Shown here: positions 19,589 to 27,025 of the stretch, one piece after another
Layout: the number at the start of each line of letters is the position of its first letter
Position numbering within the stretch: the stretch's first letter is position 1
Assembly: GCA_905250885.1 (NCBI GenBank)
Contig: CAJNOQ010001998.1
Location: 1-27,025 of the forward strand
Length of the DNA: 27,025 nt
Reading direction: 5' to 3'
Source: Didymodactylos carnosus
Taxonomy: Eukaryota > Rotifera > Eurotatoria > Philodinida > Philodinidae
The notes under the pieces: generated by a model
The model's database searches: none
The model's input: only the letters and a program-made list of their open reading frames with translations
Told to the model about the DNA's origin: nothing
Translations under genes and position numbers: made by a program

Positions 19589-21315
19589 ATGGCATTTGGT
19601 AGTGGACGCAGTAGTATGAGCTGCGGTATAAGATTAATTCAAATTATTATGGTGGTATTCAATGTTTTATTTTTTGTAAGTTTAACATTACTTGTTCATA
19701 ATCTGCTCAACATAGATATGAAATTAAAGACATTTGCGAGATTAGAGATGAATGAAAGAATCTAAGACTTATATTTATGTTATTTTTATTGAACACTGCT
19801 TTGTCACATTTAATGAAAATGATTTTATTTCAGTTGGTTGGAGCAGCTCTGCTTGCTCTCGGAATTTATGTAATGGTCGATCCAAAGTTCCAGAAAATAA
19901 AAGCTTTGCTACCTATCAATACCAACAGTAAGTCATTGTATATCAACCAACAAGTTCAATATTGTATTATTGTTTCTCTTTATTTTCCTGATCAGATTCC
20001 TATCTTGATCAAGGTTTCTCTTACATTACAATGATTGCCATAGTAGTTGTGGTTCTTGGTTCGATTTTGTTCATTCTTGGTTTTTGTGGATGTTGCGGTG
20101 CAATGAGACGATCGATATGTCTGCTCACAGTGGTAAGTGAACGATCTATGATGATGTTTTAAATATTTAAGAATGAACACTAGTTTGGGTTTTTTAATAG
20201 TATTCAATTCTTGTTGGAATAATTATAATCGTTGAAGTAGCATTAACTATCTACATCGTTTCATTTCAATCAAAATTCAAAGAACAATTTGTTCCAAAAC
20301 TACAAGAATCAATTTCAAAAGGTTATCAAGGTCCTCCAATTAAAGAGAATGAACCTGGTGCGGTTAGTTTAGCATGGGATTTTATTATGTACAATGTAAG
20401 TTTTCTTCTTCTATTGTTTTTGGCATGGTAGAAAGTTTGTTTTTCTTCTTCCTGCAGTTGAAATGTTGCGGTGCTCACAATTCAACAGACTTTAGAAATA
20501 CACCTAAGTGGAACAAAATAAATCCATGGATCCCAGAACAATCCTTCAAGTATCCACTGACATGCTGTAAGTTATTATTCATTTTGTTTGACCTATAAAA
20601 GTTGAGATGATATCAGTATTTCCCATTCAGTAATTCCTTATTAATATACAACACACTACCTTCCTATGTATTAGGTCCGATGGGAAACGCCTGGACACAA
20701 GACTGGACCACATTGTCCGAAGAAACACTTATGAAAGCACAACAATGTGCTGTGGATGGAACGGATGTTTATCAAACTGTAAGTCACTTTCAAAACTTCG
20801 TTTATGTAATATTAACTTTATTTTTTACAGGGTTGTTATGATAAACTACTAGACATAATTGTCTCTCACAAATTGTACATTATTATTGGAGCAGTTGCTG
20901 TTCTTGTCATAGAAGTGAGTTAACATTTCTATGTCTTAATGTTGGATGTAGCACTTATAAACTTTGATTATAGAATTTTTCAATTCTAAACTTCGCGCGT
21001 TTTAATAGTTGTTATACAAGATGTTGGAGAGAACGAGATTAGTTGATTGAAAAGTTTCCATTTTAACTCGTGATCATATTCAGGATCTCATTTGACCGCT
21101 TTTAACATCGTACTAGGTGCCTATAAGAAGAGTTGAAAGTGCGTTTGTATGAAAAAAAAAGGGAAGACAGTCGAAAAGTATTTGATCAGTCTGATTGTAC
21201 AAATTAATATTATGAATAACTTCATGTTATTTTATTTTATTTATTTTAGCTTCTTGCGTTTATATTCGCCGTTGTATTATGCTGTAATAAGTCAAAGCAG
21301 CCACGACAGACATAA
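19589..21315 (+). CDS. Tetraspanin
   Basis: Four-pass membrane organiser that laterally clusters partner proteins in plasma or endosomal membranes. Exons: 19589-19675, 19834-19927, 19996-20132, 20201-20395, 20458-20566, 20675-20778, 20831-20914, 21250-21315. They join in frame to 291 residues, within the usual tetraspanin range. TM1 is about 14-44, TM2 about 69-94 (followed by GFCGCCGAMRR), TM3 about 107-128 and TM4 about 252-280. The large extracellular loop (about 129-251) has the diagnostic LKCCG (172-176), TCC (206-208), Cys232 and Cys244, giving six loop cysteines. Juxtamembrane cysteines (12, 92-95, 281-282) are likely palmitoylation sites. The tail after TM4 is short and basic (NKSKQPRQT). 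All introns are GT-AG; the last (20915-21249, 335 nt) is the longest. The ATG is the first after the putative acceptor at 19552. It is convergent with the DUF4385 gene. Subfamily not assigned. Confidence 0.96.
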
Positions 21316-22941
21316 GTCCTATAGGTCATTAGTTAATAGGCACAATCAACGTCGAACAACAATAACGAAAACAACGGTGCTATTGTACATAAAAACTTTC
21401 GCTAATCGATTTGTTTTGCATTTTTTATTTTATTTTATTATATTGTAAAAAAAAGATAGATAAAAACGTATGTTCCACTGGTATTTTTTTTACACTCAAT
21501 TGATAACAATCAGATATTTTCCTATGTTTTGGATCATCCATATTCTTTGTCTCAATACATATTCGTTTTGACGACTTTTCGTAAAGAATATAACAAGTAA
21601 AACAAGAAGGTCCGTCCTACATTGTTGAATAGACTAAAACCTTTGTTGTTTCATTATATACAAGTTTATATATTTCGTTTTACTGCTTATTTTTCTGTCT
21701 GAAGAAAAATTGAATACACCGTGTTTTCAGATTATTATCATTATTTTTGCTTCCTCAACATTTTTTTCTGTTATTTGATTTTCTACTCTTTTTTTATTTG
21801 AATCTTAAGATAATGCTGAAAGTACAGTAAACTAAACAATGTGTTTTTTTGTCCACGTGCTGCTATGTTGTCGTTTTTTGTGCTGTTTTGAAATATATGT
21901 GTGTATTAAGAAGATAAACTAAGTTTTTAAATTATCATAAGTAAAATTAGAGCCTCCTTACTAATGTATGCTCATAAAAGTGTTAAAAGACTTTGATAAC
22001 AACGAAAAATTATGTGATTTTGTTAAAATCAATACGATACTTGAGACAATGTGTACCTACGGATTAGCACCGAATAGCTGGTCAATTTATTATCAATTAA
22101 AGCTCTGAAGTATCGTTTAATATTTGAAATAGTTGAAGTAACCTAGCTTAAAAACGAAAATAGGCGCCGATTGGTAGTATAACAATTCAACGAATCAGAA
22201 TACAAAAATAATATCTAAATATTGAGAAAAATATTACTATTCATAATTGTAATAAAAGAAAGTAGAAGAAACGTTAGACTATGATTCAAAACAATAACGA
22301 TGTGTACTGATTGATTTTTACACATGCATATTCAATATTAATTTATCAAATATCGTTGCAAAAAAAATGCATAATATTCTTTACACATTTATATTATCAA
22401 CAGCTATCTCACAGTTCAAAGGGCGTAAGAATACTTTAGCTATATTATGCCTTATTTTCAATAGAAATCATATTATGTCTTCTCGTGAGGTTAGAGTTAG
22501 GACTTTCTCGTTATCTTCCTACGGAAGGAAACGGAAGAGTTGAAGTTTATCTTTATTCTGCTGACTTTTTATTTTGTAAATGTCTTCGTAATATACGTCT
22601 GAAAATCTTCTGACGGAGTAACCTATATATCTTAAATAGCACTTTATTTCTGACGAATAACAATAAATTTTATTTTTGCACGAGAGAAGAGAATGTACCG
22701 CTCCTTTCTGAAAACTTTTCATCAGTTTTACTTCATTTACAGAACATCCAACTTATCAGGACATCTCATCTTATTAAAATAACTCTTTTCTTCTTGATTA
22801 ATTTCGAGTATTAAACAAAGAGATCTGTACAATACAATACAAACAAATCAACAGAGTAGCTAACTTTAGACATAACATCAGTAATAAGAGAGAAAACAAA
22901 ATAAAATGACTAGATGAAGGATGAAAATATTGGGTTTTCTT
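21316..22941. other. Convergent intergenic region: 3' UTRs of tetraspanin and DUF4385 genes
   Basis: Contains no supportable gene. T-rich and AT-rich stretches follow the tetraspanin stop, but no AATAAA occurs close to it; one lies at about 22248. Minus-strand AATAAA (TTTATT on the plus strand) occurs at several places for the opposing gene, none near its stop. The forward frame at 21149-21448 is the tetraspanin last exon read in another frame. Confidence 0.5.
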
Positions 22942-23705
22942 TTAATGAGACTCGTCGTTTTCATCACTAACGGTGTCCGAAACTTTACGTTTACCAACTT
23001 TTTGTTTTGATCGTTTCGTTGATTTACGACCTTTGTCGTCATCGTCACAATCTTTTATATCAGCAGTTGTTAATTGTGCTTTTTTTATCAATTTCTGCTC
23101 ATATAGTTGACGATGTTGTGCAGCTAATTCTTTATATTTTTCATTATCTTTTGCTTCAAACCATTTTTTTTTAAATACTTCAGCTGTTTGTGCTTTTTCA
23201 CATACTAATGTTTCTTTATTTATTGGTAATATATCATAGGTATTTTTATCATATTTTGTTCCCGATGAATGGTTAGCATAACGTCTTGATCTTGTAAAAC
23301 CCATTTGTAAAAATTTTCTTGCTAAATCAGCACCAACAAAATCATTTTTATCAAGATAATTTAAAAATAATTGATAAATTGTTGTCGCTGATTTTTCAGC
23401 AATATCAACCGTTTTAAAACGCCAATGTGGACATATTTCATCTTTGTACGGTTGACACGTTAATACACCTTGTTCACCACGACCAATTCGATCTAAAACA
23501 TACAAAATATACAAAGTATATCTTGTATTGAAGAGACAATCAATTAAATTAACTATACGATTCACTTACATAATTCAGGATGTTGACGATAGTTAATATC
23601 TGGTTTCCATTGATATTTTTCATGATCAAAATTCAAATAGGATGGCAATCTCTTTTTTGATGGTGACGATGTAGTAGTAGTAGTGGTCGTTTTTCGTTTT
23701 GGCAT
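22942..23705 (-). CDS. DUF4385-family protein
   Basis: Function unknown. Two exons (23705-23570 and 23492-22942, reading on the minus strand) separated by a 77-nt GT-AG intron join in frame to 228 residues. The family signature is clear: FDHEKYQWKPDINYRQHPEL (26-45), YRIGRGEQGVL (46-56), PHWRFKT (67-73), then a helix leading to DLARKFLQMGFTRSRRYANH (101-120). The core is typical of short DUF4385 proteins of bacteria, algae and other eukaryotes. This copy adds a Thr/Ser-rich N-terminus with PKRK and PSKKR, and a highly charged Lys-rich tail (about 190-228), both suggesting nuclear localisation. The start at 23705 was chosen because the motif-free in-frame extension upstream (to 23801) begins with a non-ATG codon and looks like leader sequence. 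It is divergent from the Ig-domain gene. Confidence 0.9.
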
Positions 23706-23800
23706 ATGTTTTATGCTTGAAATCACCTTGTTAAGTAATGGTGAACAATTAATGAATTTAAATAGTTCCAACGTTTTTAAATAATCTAGAATAGACAACA
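23706..23800. promoter_or_regulatory. Compact shared 5' region of two divergent genes
   Basis: Only 95 bp separate the start codons of the DUF4385 gene (minus) and the Ig-domain gene (plus), so core promoter or leader elements must overlap. The palindrome TCTAGA at 23785-23790 places an AG preceded by TCT on both strands. It could serve as a leader splice acceptor in either direction. No TATA box stands out. Confidence 0.45.
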
Positions 23801-25468
23801 ATGATCATTATTCTTCAAACTTTCATCATCACAACTTTAAATTTATTTGATACTAATATCTCGCAAAATAGAATTTTGGAGCAGAAAAAAAGTATCAATT
23901 TTTTCAATTACTTATGAAATTTGTATAAAAACTATCCTCATACACCACGTTTTTATGTGATACAATATACTCGTACAATATTTTTGTTGCGTAGCACGTA
24001 TGTAATGAAACTAAATGATGCTTTTTTGTTCTAGAAAAATCTCTAATTATAAACCAATGGTTGCCAAAACACTTTGTTCAACAAGGTGAACGTTTACAAT
24101 ATTTATGTGAAACGGATAATAACAAGAAATTAATCGATCAAAGTTTTGAATTGATAATATGGATTATTCATCGTTACGATGGCACAGATGAAATCATAAA
24201 TCAAACCGAATTAATTATCGAATCATTTAATATTAATCATGAAGGTATTTATATTTGTCAAGTACGAAAGGAAAATAAAATTGTTGATGAAAAGTATTTT
24301 ATTTTAACAAATGATCGTGAGTAGACTCTCATTATTTTATTCTAGAATATTTAATCAATCTTTTTCTTTTTACGTTTAGCAACAGAGTTAATTAATCTTG
24401 AATTTGAAGGTTATGGTCAAACATTAACAGGTTACAATTTTAATGGTCCACTATGCGGTCCAGATCGTACAATTCAGTACAAAAAAGCAGACATTGAAAG
24501 TTTTCATATTCAGTTTGTACAACATTATGAACGTATTGTACAAAAAACACGACGATTACAAATACATGATGTAGGACATGAGAACGAAGGACATTACGAG
24601 TGTGTCGTTCGATTAAAAAATGATCTCATTGGTATAAGAGTTTTTTTTCTCACTGTTGGTGGTACGTTTATCATAGATCACCGTTACGTAAAAAATCTTG
24701 AAATTGATCAGTTTTTCCTTAACAGGTGGGCCACGTCGAGTTCCAATGCGTGAAACACATTTCTATGCCGACGTTGGTGATCAGACAACGTTATTGTGTC
24801 CAATCTATACCGATACATTGTCACAATTTGCATTTACTGTACCCAATGAACAATCACTTGAAAACGATAATTATTCACCTCAGATTGGTCAGGATTATTT
24901 ACGTATTCAATATACAAATCAATCCAATAATGGTGTCTACATTTGTGATGTAAATACTATGGAAGGGAGACCTGTTTCATTACAGCAAAACATTGAATTA
25001 GAAGTATTCGGTAAAGGAACAGCGTAAGCTACGAACAATGAATTCTATTGTTGTCTTTTTTTTGCTTAAAAGATGCACCCTACTATATTGAACCTTTGCA
25101 AACCGAATACATTGTTTTACAAGTTGAGAAAAATATTGTCAATATTGTGAAATGTTCAATTGGAGGTAACAAGAATTAATCAAAAATAGTTAAAACATTT
25201 CTAAAGATTTTGTACAAAGTAATCCCTTAACAAATGTATCTCTTATTGTTTTAAAGGTAACCCAAATCCAACTTTTATCTGGTATGATGGTATTATTGTT
25301 AATCAACCAGATTCTAGAAAACCATTAGCATTCACGAATGAATATCAATATATACCAAATGAAATGTATACACGAAACAATCGTACAGTTACATGCATTG
25401 CTACAAACAATCGTGGAAGTAAAAAACAAATATTCATACTACAGTACATAAAGAATGAAAGGGATTGA
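23801..25468 (+). CDS. Secreted protein with four immunoglobulin-like domains
   Basis: Exons: 23801-23891, 24035-24316, 24380-24661, 24726-25010, 25073-25165, 25257-25468. They join in frame to 414 residues. All five introns are phase 1, the classic arrangement of shuffled Ig exons. Exon 1 encodes a probable signal peptide (MIIILQTFIITTLNLF...). Ig1 (about 32-124) has Cys55, Trp73 and GIYICQV. Ig2 (125-218) has LCG and EGHYECVVRL but no core Trp. Ig3 (219-313) has TLLCPIY and NGVYICDV. Ig4 (314-414) spans two exons, with VKCSIGG, FIWYDG and VTCIATNNRG. No transmembrane segment or GPI-type tail follows, so secretion is inferred. Resemblance is general, to growth-factor-receptor-like or adhesion Ig proteins; partner unknown. 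The first exon is predicted only from phase and hydrophobicity. Confidence 0.87.
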
Positions 25469-26223
25469 ATAGTTTATTTTTTTAATATAATACTATATAG
25501 TGAATAAATATCAATATTTAAAAAAAATTAAATTTTTTATGATATAAATGTCTCAGGTTCAAGTTAAATACGAATCCAGCAGCAAGATTATGTATCATTG
25601 TATCCAACAATACATACTCGAATCGTTCTTATTTGTTAACTGAGTTTTTTCTAATAATACTTGCTGTATAGATTATTTGATAATGAGCAAATCTTAAGAA
25701 AACAATTCTCTAAAATTTCTATCAAACTGTTGATTTTATTATTCTTTTTCATGTCTTAGAGCGATTGAGTCAGACTATATATTCGACAACCAACAACAGC
25801 AACTTTGTTATTAGCCTTTTTCAAAAAGGAAAGGTGTCGATTCAGTAAAAATCTTAAGTGCCCTCTTAGTTCAAAAATGTGTTTTAAATGAGGCGTTCTC
25901 TCCGTTGTATTGTATTGTTGGTAGAGTACATCTAGAATATTGTGGAGTGAAAAGAGCTGTAATAATATTTTTTAAATTTCTTATTCGAACGTTCTGTAGT
26001 TGACTACGCATTTGCATGAATTAGACTGTTACAGCCAAGATACCGCGTGAACCGTTGTTACGTAAATCGGCACGACAACGATGTTCCAGTGCGGTTGCAT
26101 GATTGGCTCATAATTAGACCAATCTACTAACAATCAAAACACTGACGAAGAATGTGTATTAAACGCTAGATGTCACTAACTTCTGATACAACTGTTATTA
26201 TAACAAAACTCGACTAATATATG
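25469..26223. other. Intergenic sequence after the Ig-domain gene
   Basis: No gene seen beyond the 3' UTR. The part from about 26000 to 26110 is less AT-rich than its surroundings and could be an eroded transposon, but I find no repeat structure to prove it. Confidence 0.45.
25503..25508 (+). promoter_or_regulatory. Polyadenylation signal of the Ig-domain gene
   Basis: AATAAA 35 bases after the TGA stop, essentially the same spacing as in the kinase-myosin gene. Confidence 0.6.
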
Positions 26224-26581
26224 AGTACTTGGGAAGCACGTGACAAGTTAAGCGCTTGCCAAGTATTTGATCAAGAACTTGTCTAGTGTCGTTACTTGAC
26301 TTGCTTCAGCCAAATACTTGGACAAGCCAGTCACTCTTTTCTTTTGCATTGACCACTTGTATATGAACACCACAATATCAATCGTTATACATTTATAAAA
26401 TAAACTTATATATTTCTACGGAGTTGAACAAACTTAGTAGCCGTGCATGTGTTTGCTGATACAACAGTAGAGTATGGCTGCAGAATACGTACAAAATACA
26501 AAATGAAGATAAATGGAATAAGTATTTGACTTTTTAGTAAATTTTAAAGTAAATTTACTTGCATTCTGTCAGCCAAGTACT
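26224..26581. mobile_element. Inverted-repeat element rich in CAAGTACTTG words
   Basis: Starts AGTACTTGG and ends CCAAGTACT. TATG flanks it on both sides (26220-26223 and 26582-26585), a possible 4-bp target duplication. The left third is packed with variants of the same word in both orientations: CCAAGTATTTG, AAGAACTTG, TTACTTGACTTG, CCAAATACTTGGACAAG. The middle also holds GTAAATTTTAAAGTAAATTTAC-like symmetry. The short termini make the exact boundaries less certain than for the other elements. Confidence 0.55.
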
Positions 26582-26585
26582 TATG

Positions 26586-27025
26586 TTTTTTAGGCTATAA
26601 GAGAGATTTCTCTTCTTTCGTGTGTGCTATCTATCTACCTACCATTATTCTTAATTCTGTATGTTTATTCGTGTGCCATTTATGGCATTTCTGGTTTCTG
26701 CCTTTTTTTGTTATCTCCTCAACCATGTAGTTGAGTTGAGCTGCGGTTGATTACTTCATCGAAGATTAGATTTTCTAAGTGGTACTAGCTAGCTCAACCC
26801 TCTCTAATCTGACGCATGCTTTTGTACTAATATTTGTTTCATTTATTTACACATTTTTCTTGTATGCTGCTCAAAAAGTGAACTATTTTTTTACTCTTTC
26901 TGGCATTATTTTCTCATTTATGCTGTATTATGTTTAACTAAACCTGTTTTTCTGTTCTTATGCGAGAACCTTTTCCGCTTATTAAGGGTACCCCCCCCTC
27001 TTTTTTGCCCCTCGTGAAAACCGGG
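26586..27025. other. Unassigned AT-rich terminal region
   Basis: No gene found. A run of eight C bases followed by CTC and T6 lies near 26990-27005, within 40 bp of the window edge. It is unlike the rest of the sequence and may be a transposon boundary or a low-confidence contig end. Confidence 0.4.

Noticed and set aside
20374..20598. Frames across tetraspanin introns (also 19777-20034, 19992-20207 and 21149-21448)
   Set aside because: They are exon plus intron read-through or antisense shadows; the spliced model accounts for every tetraspanin motif.
23706..23801. Upstream N-terminal extension of the DUF4385 frame
   Set aside because: It begins with a non-ATG codon, shows no family similarity and overlaps the leader region shared with the divergent gene.
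26590..27025. Possible telomeric or subtelomeric repeat at the window end
   Set aside because: The C-rich run is a single homopolymer near the edge, without tandem telomeric units.

Overview
This window looks like AT-rich nuclear DNA from a small invertebrate. The coding sequences are split by short GT-AG introns, mostly 53 to 80 nt. One gene is a class III (NINAC-like) kinase-myosin, a family known only from animals. Compact introns, many non-autonomous DNA transposons and a probable Penelope-like fragment make a bdelloid rotifer my best guess, but nothing in the sequence proves it.

Layout. 1-109: broken end of a foldback transposon. 110-4734: AT-rich with no supportable gene. 4735-12520 (+): eight-exon kinase-myosin of about 1,671 residues. 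Two of its introns are swollen by three transposon-like elements: a hAT-like element at 6864-7135 and two foldback elements at 8700-9296 and 9374-10039. 12521-19588: gene-free. Its core (14084-17253) is a transposon graveyard holding two related MITEs, a hAT-like element with a clean 8-bp target duplication, and two inverted copies of the 3' end of a GIY-YIG-encoding retroelement. 19589-21315 (+): eight-exon tetraspanin of 291 residues. 22942-23705 (-): two-exon DUF4385-family protein of 228 residues. 23801-25468 (+): six-exon secreted protein of 414 residues with four Ig-like domains. 26224-26581: another small inverted-repeat element.

The genes do not form an obvious pathway. Tetraspanin and DUF4385 genes are convergent. 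DUF4385 and Ig genes are divergent, with start codons 95 bp apart, so they probably share a promoter. The kinase-myosin is the most interesting gene. The Asp-Val-Lys of its kinase catalytic loop is carried by a 9-nt microexon whose skipping would stay in frame. The usual catalytic-loop Asn is His. The P-loop codon is split by a GC-AG intron. The tail ends in an actin-binding DFRXXL-type motif.

A second theme is a set of small elements each saturated with variants of one short palindromic word (ACCGGT, GTCCATGGAC, CAAGTACTTG, or ATCGAT/CTAGAT). Gene models were built by hand from reading-frame continuity and splice signals. All phases close, but no transcript evidence was available.
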